This document shows positions 1 to 5,237 of a DNA stretch of 5,237 bases, one piece after another (position 1 is the stretch's first letter; the number at the start of each line of letters is the position of its first letter). The notes beneath the pieces are model-generated. The model was given only the letters and a program-made list of their open reading frames with translations. It searched no databases and was not told where the DNA came from. The DNA comes from Gammaproteobacteria bacterium (GTDB lineage Bacteria; Pseudomonadota; Gammaproteobacteria; Chromatiales; Sedimenticolaceae), in NCBI GenBank assembly GCA_020445245.1, contig JAGRHB010000154.1:1-5237 (forward strand). Direction: 5' to 3'. The position numbers and the translations under genes were made by a program.

Positions 1-526
1 GGTTGACGTCGTCGAGGACCTGGTCGTTGTGGTAGTCCTCGGTGTGGATGCCGATCACCGCCGCCTTGATTCGCAGGTTGATGTCCTTCGATACCAGGGT
101 GACATGGCGCTTCGGCGCCATCTCGGCCAGTGCGAGTACGGTGCCGAGGATGTTGTTGTCGGGTGTATTGCCGGGCAGGGTCTGTGGCAGCTGCTTGGGC
201 TGCAATTGGGTCTGGAAGAACAGGTGGCCGCAATCGGCGCTGTCGACCACGTCGTTGCGGAATTTCGTGGTACACGGCAGGGGCAGTCCGGAGTCGATGT
301 CCTGTTTGGACGCAGACGTCATCAGTTCGTCGAGGAAGCGGCTGACCTGGCGCGAGTTGCGCGCGACTTCCGACGTGCCCTTCTTGGCCCGGTCCAGTTC
401 TTCGAGGACCACCATCGGGATGAAGATATCGTGTTCGGCGAAGCGAAAGATCGAGGTCGGGTCGTGCATCAGCACATTGGTGTCGAGAATGAAGATCTTC
501 TTGTCGTGGCGCGATTTGATGCCCAT
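1..526 (-). CDS. PIN domain of a PIN-PhoH family protein (C-terminal part beyond window)
   Basis: The first 175 residues of a protein that runs off the left edge. What is visible is a PIN-type nuclease domain. An N-terminal strand ends in ILDTNVLMHDP, with the first acidic residue at D15. Further acidic residues follow at E42/E43 (VVLEELDRAKKG), D123 (TPDNNILG) and D148 (LVSKDINLRIKA), matching the usual PIN metal-binding set. The order PIN, then SKDINLR, then a DYHNDQV stretch is typical of proteins that continue into a PhoH-type P-loop ATPase (PhoH2/YlaK architecture, usually about 450 residues). That ATPase part is inferred, not seen. Family members are regarded as RNA helicase/ribonucleases acting in the cytoplasm. 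The ATG at 526-524 is preceded by GGAG at 534-531 with a short 4-base spacer. The gene lies 34 bases after bcp with no terminator-like hairpin between them, so it is probably the last visible gene of a gcvR-bcp operon. Confidence is high for PIN and good for PhoH. Confidence 0.88.
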   Translation of the reverse strand, partial: MGIKSRHDKKIFILDTNVLMHDPTSIFRFAEHDIFIPMVVLEELDRAKKGTSEVARNSRQVSRFLDELMTSASKQDIDSGLPLPCTTKFRNDVVDSADCGHLFFQTQLQPKQLPQTLPGNTPDNNILGTVLALAEMAPKRHVTLVSKDINLRIKAAVIGIHTEDYHNDQVLDDVN

Positions 527-560
527 GGTGCTCCGCTGGGTGGAATCTCGGGGGAGGGGG

Positions 561-1034
561 TTACTTGTTCAGGGCCTTGACGGCATCGAGCACCTGCTCG
601 ACGTGACCCTTGACCTTCACGCCACGCCATTCCTGGTGCAACACACCGTCGGCGCCGATCAGAAAGGTGCTGCGTTCGATGCCGCGCACCTGTTTGCCAT
701 ACATGTTTTTCATTTTGATGACGCCAAAGGCGTTGCACAGCGCTTCGTCGCTGTCTGACACAAGGTCGAACGCAAACGACTGCTTGGCCTTGAAGTTATC
801 CTGTGCCTTGAGGCTGTCGCGCGAGGCGCCGAGGATTGCGCAGGACTGCCGTCTGAACTTCGCGATCGCGGCGCTGAAGTCGAGCCCTTCCTGAGTGCAG
901 CCCGGTGTGCTCGCCTTCGGGTAGAAGTACAACACCAGGGGCTTGCCGGCGAAATCGGAGAGCTTCACCCGTCGATCTCCGGTCAGATGGAGCGTCAGGT
1001 CGGGTACCTTCTTGCCAACAACGGCCTCAGCCAT
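561..1034 (-). CDS. bcp: Thioredoxin-dependent peroxiredoxin, Bcp/PrxQ type
   Basis: A complete 157-residue cytoplasmic thiol peroxidase that reduces hydrogen peroxide and organic hydroperoxides using thioredoxin. Its length is normal for the family. The peroxidatic motif is ASTPGCTQEG, with T43 and the attacking cysteine C46. The conserved arginine is R121 in ERSTFLI. Blocks typical of the family include LVLYFYPK, SRDSLKAQDNFKAKQ and HQEWRGVKVKGHV. The resolving cysteine that E. coli Bcp carries five residues after the peroxidatic one is absent (L51 here). The only other cysteines are C65 and C100, and C100 (EALCNAFGV) sits in a block shared with Pseudomonas-type Bcp as I remember it. It is therefore either a one-Cys enzyme or uses a different resolving cysteine. 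The start is an ATG with a perfect AGGAGG ten bases upstream. The gene follows gcvR by 23 bases, an adjacency also known in E. coli. Confidence 0.95.
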   Translation of the reverse strand: MAEAVVGKKVPDLTLHLTGDRRVKLSDFAGKPLVLYFYPKASTPGCTQEGLDFSAAIAKFRRQSCAILGASRDSLKAQDNFKAKQSFAFDLVSDSDEALCNAFGVIKMKNMYGKQVRGIERSTFLIGADGVLHQEWRGVKVKGHVEQVLDAVKALNK

Positions 1035-1044
1035 GGATGTCAGG

Positions 1045-1050
1045 CCTCCT
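1045..1050 (-). promoter_or_regulatory. Strong Shine-Dalgarno for bcp
   Basis: The minus strand reads AGGAGG here, a full anti-16S match, ten bases before the bcp ATG at 1034. It lies in the 23-base gap after the gcvR stop. This suggests bcp is translated efficiently from a shared transcript and supports the chosen start. Confidence 0.75.
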
Positions 1051-1057
1051 GTGTGTG

Positions 1058-1597
1058 TCAGCCCTTGATCGGTTCGAGCACCGCGTCGATGTTCATGCTG
1101 TCACAGAAATCCATGAACTCGTCACGCAGTGCCGCGATGTGGATGTCGGCCGGGATGCCGATACTCATTCGTACCGAAAACATCGGTGTTCCGGTATGTG
1201 CGGCCGCATAGGAACTGGTGGTCATGTCTTCGATATTGATGTTCTTTTCCGAGAAGAAACTGGCCAGGCTGTACACGATCCCCGGGTGATCCAGCGATAC
1301 CACGTCGACACCGTAGGGCAGGAGATTGGCGTTGCCTGTCCGTTCCTCGGTGCGTTTGGTGTTGATCGTGAGGTCCAGACGTTCCTGCAGTTCCGGCACC
1401 TGGTCCTCCAGTTTCGCCAGGCGATTCCAGGGTCCACAGACCAGCAGCAGGATCGCAAACTCACCGCCCAGAACCGTCATGCGGCTGTCGGTGATGTTGC
1501 AGTCGAGTTCGTAAATCGCCTTTGAAAGCTGATTGACGATGCCCGGACGGTCTTTTCCCAGGGCTGAAATGACGAGGTGACTGTTTTTGACAGGCAT
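1058..1597 (-). CDS. gcvR: Double-ACT regulator, glycine cleavage repressor GcvR family
   Basis: A 179-residue protein made of two ACT domains and nothing else, close to the length of E. coli GcvR (about 190). ACT 1 spans roughly residues 7-82 and opens with HLVISALGKDRPGIVNQL. ACT 2 spans roughly 94-176 and contains VDVVSLDHPGIVYSLASFF. Both carry the D-x-PG loop (D16-R17-P18-G19 and D103-H104-P105-G106) that forms the amino-acid binding edge. In E. coli, GcvR does not bind DNA itself; it binds the activator GcvA and represses the glycine cleavage genes when glycine is low. Whether that partner exists here cannot be seen. The ATG at 1597 gives an N terminus aligned with E. coli GcvR. A TTG at 1606 would add three residues. 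Neither has a clear purine-rich ribosome site, so the start is slightly uncertain. It is likely co-transcribed with bcp and the PIN-PhoH gene. Confidence 0.9.
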   Translation of the reverse strand: MPVKNSHLVISALGKDRPGIVNQLSKAIYELDCNITDSRMTVLGGEFAILLLVCGPWNRLAKLEDQVPELQERLDLTINTKRTEERTGNANLLPYGVDVVSLDHPGIVYSLASFFSEKNINIEDMTTSSYAAAHTGTPMFSVRMSIGIPADIHIAALRDEFMDFCDSMNIDAVLEPIKG

Positions 1598-1636
1598 GGC
1601 AGGCAAAGGGTGGCGTGCTGAAAATGGAAGGGCGCC

Positions 1637-1665
1637 AGTGTACTGCTGCGTTCGCCCCTTGTCTC
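1637..1665 (-). promoter_or_regulatory. Weak candidate promoter for gcvR-bcp operon
   Basis: On the minus strand, GAGACA (1665-1660) and TACACT (1642-1637) are separated by 17 bases. Each matches four of six positions of the sigma70 consensus. Transcription would begin near 1630, about 32 bases before the gcvR ATG. The match is weak enough to occur by chance in 100 bases. Its placement in the 98-base galT-gcvR gap is the main argument in favour. Read-through from galT is the alternative, since no terminator-like hairpin is visible in the gap. Confidence 0.22.
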
Positions 1666-1695
1666 GCCTCGTGGTGGCGGAAGCGCTTGTGGACC

Positions 1696-2784
1696 TCAGG
1701 CGTCTCCGATATCGGCGTCGCGCAGGGCCTGGGCCGCTGCTTCAGGGCTGACCGTGCTGACGAACAGGCCCGACCCCAGTTCGAACCCGGTAGGGATACT
1801 GGTGCGTGGGCAGATCTCCAGGTGCCAGTGATAGCTGTCCTGGCAGTCGTCGTACTCGCTGCCATGCGGCACCGAGTGGAGGAAGAAGTTGTACTGCACG
1901 CCACCGACCACCTTGTCGAGACGTGCCATCGTACGGCGCAGCACGCGGGCGAAATCGTCGAGGTCGTCGCGGTTGGCCTTGAGAAAGTCGGCCTGGTGCT
2001 GCAGCGGGAGTATATGGATCTCCCACTCGAAGCGACTGGCAAAAGGTTTGATCGCAACGAAGTGCTTGCCACGCTCGACGACGTATTGCCCGACATTGAT
2101 CTTGCGCCGGATCTGCCCGGAATCTCGATCGTAGATCGTCGCCTCGTAGGTCAGGGCCTCGTCGATCAGTGAACAGAACACGCAGTGGTTCAGCTTCCTG
2201 TGGTATTCGCGGCTGTGCTGGACCTCGTTCTGCACATTTTCGGGCACCACCGGTGTGGCGATGATCTGGCTGTGCGTATGCGCGATGCTGGCCCCGGCGG
2301 CAGCGCCGAAGTTCTTGAACACCAAGACATATTTCAGACGGCGGTCAGACGCGTACAACTCAGCCATGCGTTGCTGGTAGACCGAGAAGAGGTCCGCCAG
2401 GTGGGCCTGAGTCATCTCGTGCAGGGCGATCCCGTGGCTGGCGTTGTCGATTACCACCTCGTGCCGGCCATAGCCATCGATCACCTGCTGCAGGCCGAAG
2501 GCGATGTTCGACTGTGCGCGGTCATCACCCAGCACGGGATAGAGGTTCGGCACGATCCGAATCGCCCATTCATCCCCCTCCGGGTAGGATTTGATCTGTG
2601 GTGGGGTGCGTTCCTCGTTGCCACGGCAGAACGGGCAGGTATCGACGACCGCGCGGGTATCGCGTTCGATACGTTCCTCGGCGTTTTTCGGGCGCATGCC
2701 ACGGGCGGTGGCGACCAGCACCGACTCGGTCGGGACTATGGGGTTGATCCTGATTTCGCGTACGTTTTCGCCGGATTCGCTCAT
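1696..2784 (-). CDS. galT: GalT-family nucleotidyltransferase (hexose-1-P uridylyltransferase or ADP-glucose phosphorylase-like)
   Basis: A complete 362-residue member of the GalT branch of the HIT superfamily, which transfers a nucleotide monophosphate between a sugar phosphate and a nucleotide sugar through a histidine-linked intermediate. Visible features are a CPFC zinc-type pair (C50, C53) followed by GNEERTPP, the block VPNLYPVL (78-85), and the catalytic segment KNFGAAAGASIAHTHSQI with H169, H171 (expected nucleophile) and Q173. A second CxxC pair lies at C201/C204, and the second-half motifs are FASRFEWEIHILP (248-260) and YHWHLEICPR (318-327). The signature HTHSQ with GASIAH, plus the ending PTGFELGSGLFV, resembles Arabidopsis At5g18200, an ADP-glucose phosphorylase, more than E. 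coli GalT, which has HPHGQ. The substrate is therefore open and the symbol denotes family only. The ATG at 2784 has GGAG 12 bases upstream (a long spacer), with an in-frame stop three codons before the ATG. It is co-oriented with gcvR and divergent from dapA. Confidence 0.85.
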   Translation of the reverse strand: MSESGENVREIRINPIVPTESVLVATARGMRPKNAEERIERDTRAVVDTCPFCRGNEERTPPQIKSYPEGDEWAIRIVPNLYPVLGDDRAQSNIAFGLQQVIDGYGRHEVVIDNASHGIALHEMTQAHLADLFSVYQQRMAELYASDRRLKYVLVFKNFGAAAGASIAHTHSQIIATPVVPENVQNEVQHSREYHRKLNHCVFCSLIDEALTYEATIYDRDSGQIRRKINVGQYVVERGKHFVAIKPFASRFEWEIHILPLQHQADFLKANRDDLDDFARVLRRTMARLDKVVGGVQYNFFLHSVPHGSEYDDCQDSYHWHLEICPRTSIPTGFELGSGLFVSTVSPEAAAQALRDADIGDA

Positions 2785-2815
2785 GCCGATTCAAATCTCC
2801 GTTGCTGATCGCTTG

Positions 2816-2844
2816 TTTCTACTGTCACGGGCGGCCACCCTCAA
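2816..2844 (-). promoter_or_regulatory. Candidate promoter for the galT-family gene
   Basis: On the minus strand, TTGAGG (2844-2839) and TAGAAA (2821-2816) are separated by 17 bases, four of six matches each. Transcription would start near 2809, giving a leader of about 25 bases before the ATG. The spacer contains an imperfect 12-base palindrome (2829-2840, GGGCGGCCACCC). An AT-rich 8-base palindrome, TATTAATA (2853-2860), lies just upstream of the -35 and could act as an UP-like element. This is a plausible but modest match. Confidence 0.3.
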
Positions 2845-2894
2845 GCTGACCATATTAATAGGGGCATCGAATCGTGGCTGCGGCTGAATGTTTC

Positions 2895-2906
2895 TTGGCA
2901 CGCCAA
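2895..2906. repeat. Inverted repeat TTGGC-AC-GCCAA on the dapA -35
   Basis: A perfect 5-base inverted repeat with a 2-base centre, covering the whole predicted -35 hexamer of dapA and the first bases of the spacer. A protein bound here would compete with RNA polymerase. It is short, so chance occurrence is possible, and no regulator can be assigned from the sequence. Confidence 0.4.
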
Positions 2907-2924
2907 AACGCGCCGCGATAGAAT
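2895..2924 (+). promoter_or_regulatory. sigma70-type promoter of dapA (-bamC-MBL operon)
   Basis: TTGGCA at 2895-2900 and TAGAAT at 2919-2924 each match five of six consensus bases and are 18 bases apart. The expected start of transcription is near 2931, leaving a leader of about 24 bases before the dapA ATG at 2955. This is the best promoter match I find in the window, and it sits where a divergent galT-dapA control region should. The 50-base dapA-bamC gap and 6-base bamC-MBL gap show no terminator, so the promoter probably serves all three genes. Confidence 0.6.
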
Positions 2925-2937
2925 CAAACGCTTGATT
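2922..2937. repeat. Inverted repeat AATCAA-ACGC-TTGATT over dapA -10 and start site
   Basis: A perfect 6-base inverted repeat with a 4-base centre. It overlaps the last three bases of the predicted -10 (2919-2924) and spans the expected transcription start near 2931. It ends seven bases before the GGAG ribosome site of dapA. The position suits a repressor operator. As RNA it would form only a weak A/U-rich 6-bp stem, and its left arm probably lies upstream of the start site, so a DNA role is more likely than an RNA one. Confidence 0.45.
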
Positions 2938-2943
2938 TCCATC

Positions 2944-2947
2944 GGAG
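2944..2947 (+). promoter_or_regulatory. Ribosome binding site of dapA
   Basis: GGAG seven bases before the ATG at 2955, an ideal spacing. It fixes the dapA start, which also matches the N terminus of E. coli DapA in alignment. Confidence 0.75.
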
Positions 2948-2954
2948 CCAGCGG

Positions 2955-3830
2955 ATGATCCAAGGCAGTCTGGTCGCGATTGTTACCCCAATGCACGCCG
3001 ACGGCGGGGTCGATGAGCAGGCGTTCCGGCGCCTGATCGACTGGCATGTGGCGCAGGGTACCGACGCGATCGTCGCTGTCGGCACCACGGGCGAGTCGGC
3101 CACCCTCGATGAAGACGAACATTGTGCCGCCATCGCCGTTGCGGTGGATCAGGCCGGAGGCCGTATCCCGGTCATCGCCGGTACCGGGGCCAACTCCACC
3201 AGTGAGGCCATTGCACTGACCCGATGTGCCAAGGCTGCCGGTGCGGATGCCTGCCTGCTGGTCACGCCGTATTACAACAAGCCGACCCAGGAAGGGCTTT
3301 TCCTGCATCACAAGGCAGTCGCCGAGGCGGTCGACATCCCGCAGATCCTGTACAACGTGCCCGGGCGCACCGCGGTCGACATGCTCCCCGAAACGGTCGC
3401 GCGCATCGCCCAGGTCGACAACGTCGTCGGGGTCAAGGAGGCGACGGGACAGCTCGACAGGATCACCCGCCTGCGAGAGCTGACGCCACCCGGTTTCGCG
3501 GTCTACAGCGGTGACGATGCCACGGCCCGCGAGGCCATCCTGCTGGGCGCCGATGGTGACATCTCGGTCACTGCGAACATCGCACCGGCCGCCATGCACG
3601 CGATGTGCGCGGCCGCACTCGCCGGGGACAGTGCCCGGGCGGAGCAGCTGGATGCACCCCTGGCGGGCCTGCACAGGGACCTGTTTCTCGAGGCCAATCC
3701 GATCCCGGTCAAATGGGCGTTGGCCGAGATGGGCCTGATCGAACGCGGAATTCGCCTGCCGCTGACCTGGTTCTCTGAAAGCTTCCACGGGCAATTGCGT
3801 GCAGCCATGCAGCAGGCCGGTATCCTTTAG
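2955..3830 (+). CDS. dapA: 4-hydroxy-tetrahydrodipicolinate synthase
   Basis: A complete 291-residue TIM-barrel aldolase, one residue shorter than the E. coli enzyme. It condenses pyruvate with aspartate semialdehyde, the committed step to diaminopimelate and lysine, in the cytoplasm. All catalytic residues are present at E. coli numbering: T44 and T45 (GTTGES), Y107 (TPYYNKP), Y133 (ILYNVPGRT), R138 and the Schiff-base lysine K161 (VGVKEATG). The C-terminal block [11 protein letters not shown] is typical. Of the residues that bind inhibitory lysine in E. coli, S48, A49, H56, N80, E84 and Y106 are kept, but H53 is replaced by E53, so feedback inhibition may be weaker or absent. The start is set by a GGAG seven bases upstream. 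It is the first gene of a rightward group with bamC 50 bases downstream, the same neighbour as in E. coli. Confidence 0.97.
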   Translation: MIQGSLVAIVTPMHADGGVDEQAFRRLIDWHVAQGTDAIVAVGTTGESATLDEDEHCAAIAVAVDQAGGRIPVIAGTGANSTSEAIALTRCAKAAGADACLLVTPYYNKPTQEGLFLHHKAVAEAVDIPQILYNVPGRTAVDMLPETVARIAQVDNVVGVKEATGQLDRITRLRELTPPGFAVYSGDDATAREAILLGADGDISVTANIAPAAMHAMCAAALAGDSARAEQLDAPLAGLHRDLFLEANPIPVKWALAEMGLIERGIRLPLTWFSESFHGQLRAAMQQAGIL

Positions 3831-3867
3831 ATTGCGTCGAACGCGCGCCGCTCCGGGCTGGCGCTGC

Positions 3868-3871
3868 AGGA
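3868..3871 (+). promoter_or_regulatory. Ribosome binding site that decides the bamC start
   Basis: AGGA nine bases before the ATG at 3881. A TTG two codons earlier (3875) would lie only 3 bases from this site, too close to be used. The next ATG (3884) would sit 12 bases away. ATG 3881 is therefore preferred. Confidence 0.6.
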
Positions 3872-3880
3872 TCCTTGATA

Positions 3881-5047
3881 ATGATGAAAAAGTTGTCTCG
3901 TAACTCGCTTCTGGCCCTGTTTGCTGTCGGCATCGCTGCCTGCAGCAGCGTCAACGTCAATGACGTATTGCCGGACAAGGCGGTTGAATACAAGCGCGAG
4001 ACCCAGGCCGATCGCAACCTCGAACTGCCACCCGACCTGACATCTGACCGGATCAATGACCGCATGAGCGTGCCAGACAGCATCGGCGGCGTGTCGACCA
4101 GTTATTCCGAGTACCTGACCGATCGCAAGCTGCGTGGCGCCGACGACGCCACACGTGTGGCGGTGGCGGGCAGCGTGCTGCCGGCGGTCAAGGATATAGA
4201 AGTCCGGCGTGACGGCGATTCTCGGTGGTTGGTGGTTGCCGGCTCGGTCGAAGAAGTCTGGCAGCGCGTGGTCGATTTCTGGCAGGAAGCCGGCATCCTG
4301 ATGCTTGAACAGGATCCGACGGTGGGCATCATGCGCACTGCGTGGATCGAAAACCAGGCGAATATCAGTCGGGATTTCATTACCGACACCATCCGCAAGA
4401 CCTTTGATGGCCTCTACGAAACCGGCTTCCGCGACCAGTACCGGGTGCGCCTTGAGCACTCTACAGATGGCGGGACCGAGATCTATATGACTCATTTCGG
4501 TATGGAGGAACAGGTAATCCAGGGTACCGGTGGTACCACCGAGCGTACCGTCTGGGTACCGCGTGAGCGTGACCCACAGCTTGAGGCCGAGATGCTGCGT
4601 CGCCTGATGGTGTACCTCGGTGCGCAGGATGAGCGGGCCCAGGCCCAACTGGCGGCAGGCGGTCAGCGCCAGCAGACCCGCTCGCAGCTGCTTAATACCC
4701 GCACCGGCACGCAGCTGCTGATCGACGACACCTTCAGCCGCTCCTGGCGCCTGGTCGGTCTGGCGCTCGACCGGGTCGGCTTTGCAGTCGAGGACCGTGA
4801 TCGCTCGGCAGGCATCTACTACGTGCGTTACAACGACCCCTCGAAAGAGGACGCCGACAAGGGTTGGCTGTCGAGTCTCAAGTTCTGGGGCGACGACAAG
4901 GACGTGGACAAGGTCAACCGTTATCAGGTGAAGGTTGGCGACAATGGTGATCGCACCGTGGTGACCGTGGCCAACGACAAGGGTGAGCCGGACGCGTCGC
5001 CCACATCGATTCGCATCCTTACACTGTTGAACGAGCAGATACGCTGA
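3881..5047 (+). CDS. bamC: Outer-membrane assembly lipoprotein BamC
   Basis: A complete 388-residue lipoprotein of the BAM complex, which inserts beta-barrel proteins into the outer membrane. Residues 1-20 form a lipoprotein signal (KK, then the hydrophobic LLALFAVG) ending in the lipobox IAAC. C21 is the lipidated cysteine, with serine at +2, as expected for outer-membrane sorting. Residues about 22-110 are polar and low in predicted structure, with the motif LELPPDLTSDR (47-57), matching the BamC lasso that wraps around BamD. Two helix-grip domains follow at about 113-248 (SRWLVVAGSVEEVWQRVVDFW) and 276-388 (GTQLLIDDTFSRSWRLVGLALDRVGF). They are joined by a Q/A/R-rich linker (249-275). The protein is about 44 residues longer than E. 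coli BamC. The start is chosen by its AGGA site. Position after dapA is the conserved arrangement. BamC is divergent between genera, so the name rests on the architecture, the PPDL motif and the neighbourhood. Confidence 0.9.
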   Translation: MMKKLSRNSLLALFAVGIAACSSVNVNDVLPDKAVEYKRETQADRNLELPPDLTSDRINDRMSVPDSIGGVSTSYSEYLTDRKLRGADDATRVAVAGSVLPAVKDIEVRRDGDSRWLVVAGSVEEVWQRVVDFWQEAGILMLEQDPTVGIMRTAWIENQANISRDFITDTIRKTFDGLYETGFRDQYRVRLEHSTDGGTEIYMTHFGMEEQVIQGTGGTTERTVWVPRERDPQLEAEMLRRLMVYLGAQDERAQAQLAAGGQRQQTRSQLLNTRTGTQLLIDDTFSRSWRLVGLALDRVGFAVEDRDRSAGIYYVRYNDPSKEDADKGWLSSLKFWGDDKDVDKVNRYQVKVGDNGDRTVVTVANDKGEPDASPTSIRILTLLNEQIR

Positions 5048-5053
5048 TCCCGG

Positions 5054-5237
5054 ATGGCGTTTCGCTTTGCCTCGCTGGGCAGCGGCAGTCGCGGTAACGC
5101 GACGGTCATCGAGGCGGGGACGACTCGGGTGTTGGTGGATTGCGGTTTCGCGGCACGCGAATTCGTGTCGCGATGCCACCGGCTCGATTTCGACCCGACC
5201 GGTCTGGCCGCGATCCTGGTAACCCATGAGCACGGCG
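5054..5237 (+). CDS. MBL-fold hydrolase, YycJ/WalJ-like (5' part only)
   Basis: The first 61 residues of a metallo-beta-lactamase-fold protein cut by the right edge. The N terminus reads FRFASLGSGSRGNATVIEAG, then VLVDCGFAAREF (D29, C30) and finally AILVTHEHG (T57-G61), where the HxHxDH metal-binding motif begins. The window ends just before the expected DH. The SGSxGNAT start and the LVDCG block resemble the YycJ/WalJ group of MBL hydrolases, in which B. subtilis YycJ has been described as a DNA exonuclease. That link is inference from a short fragment. The ATG lies six bases after the bamC stop without a strong ribosome site of its own, so translational coupling to bamC is likely. As I recall, an MBL gene between bamC and purC also occurs in Pseudomonas. 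Confidence 0.85.
   Translation, partial: MAFRFASLGSGSRGNATVIEAGTTRVLVDCGFAAREFVSRCHRLDFDPTGLAAILVTHEHG

Noticed and set aside
905..1525. A 206-codon plus-strand frame across bcp and gcvR
   Set aside because: It runs opposite to two well-supported genes and matches no family I recognise.
1674..1690. AAGCGCTT palindrome after the galT stop as a terminator
   Set aside because: It is a short self-palindrome without a loop or T-run and cannot form a stable intrinsic terminator.
2895..2911. Possible sigma54 promoter (TTGGCACG resembles the -24 element)
   Set aside because: The -12 position lacks the required TTGC-type element at the correct distance, whereas a sigma70 -10 (TAGAAT) is present at 18 bases.
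2841..3794. A 317-codon open frame on the minus strand antisense to dapA
   Set aside because: dapA on the plus strand has every catalytic residue and a good ribosome site. The antisense protein looks like a composition-driven shadow.
3831..3880. Possible terminator hairpin between dapA and bamC (GCGCC...GGCGC)
   Set aside because: The stem is only five bases with a 10-base loop and no T-run follows. Co-transcription is more likely.
3875..3880. TTG start two codons upstream of the bamC ATG
   Set aside because: It would leave only three bases after the AGGA site. The ATG at 3881 has normal spacing and begins a typical lipoprotein signal.
3872..3884. GATAAT-like -10 box at the bamC start
   Set aside because: It overlaps the start codon and has no matching -35 at proper spacing. 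It is a by-product of the start region sequence.
3827..5233. A 468-codon open frame on the minus strand antisense to bamC and the MBL gene
   Set aside because: The opposite strand encodes a recognisable BamC with lipoprotein signal plus an MBL start. The antisense product shows no recognisable motif, and long antisense frames are common in GC-rich genes.

Overview
This window looks like an ordinary chromosomal housekeeping region of a GC-rich gammaproteobacterium (about 60% GC by eye). The lineage call rests on a BamC lipoprotein directly downstream of dapA, on a GcvR-type double-ACT regulator next to a thioredoxin-dependent peroxiredoxin (bcp), and on the dapA/gcvR/bcp/bamC neighbourhood known from gammaproteobacteria such as E. 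coli and Pseudomonas. The close resemblance of Bcp to the Pseudomonas type fits this. A genus cannot be named from the sequence alone.

Layout. The left half (about 1-2784) is read leftward, in transcription order: a galT-family nucleotidyltransferase (2784-1696), gcvR (1597-1058), bcp (1034-561) and the start of a PIN-PhoH protein (526 to beyond position 1). gcvR, bcp and the PIN-PhoH gene are separated by only 23 and 34 bases and look like one operon. A 98-base gap separates galT from gcvR. The right half is read rightward: dapA (2955-3830), bamC (3881-5047) and the first 61 codons of a metallo-beta-lactamase-fold protein (5054 to beyond 5237). The gaps are 50 and 6 bases, so these three are also probably co-transcribed. 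The two blocks diverge from a 170-base intergenic region (2785-2954). It holds a convincing sigma70 promoter for dapA, a weaker candidate for galT, and two small inverted repeats lying on the dapA -35 and -10/start region.

How the genes fit together. There is no single pathway here. DapA makes the committed precursor for lysine and peptidoglycan diaminopimelate. BamC belongs to the outer-membrane beta-barrel assembly machine. GcvR is an amino-acid-sensing ACT protein linked in E. coli to control of glycine cleavage. Bcp detoxifies peroxides. The PIN-PhoH protein is probably an RNA-processing enzyme. The GalT-family protein is the least expected member: its sequence resembles the plant ADP-glucose phosphorylase branch more than classical GalT, and it sits between the divergent dapA and gcvR genes.

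I see no mobile element, CRISPR array, RNA gene, broken gene or evident new multi-gene system. The most useful leads are the specificity and placement of the GalT-like protein, the inverted repeats on the dapA promoter, and a substitution at the DapA lysine-feedback site.
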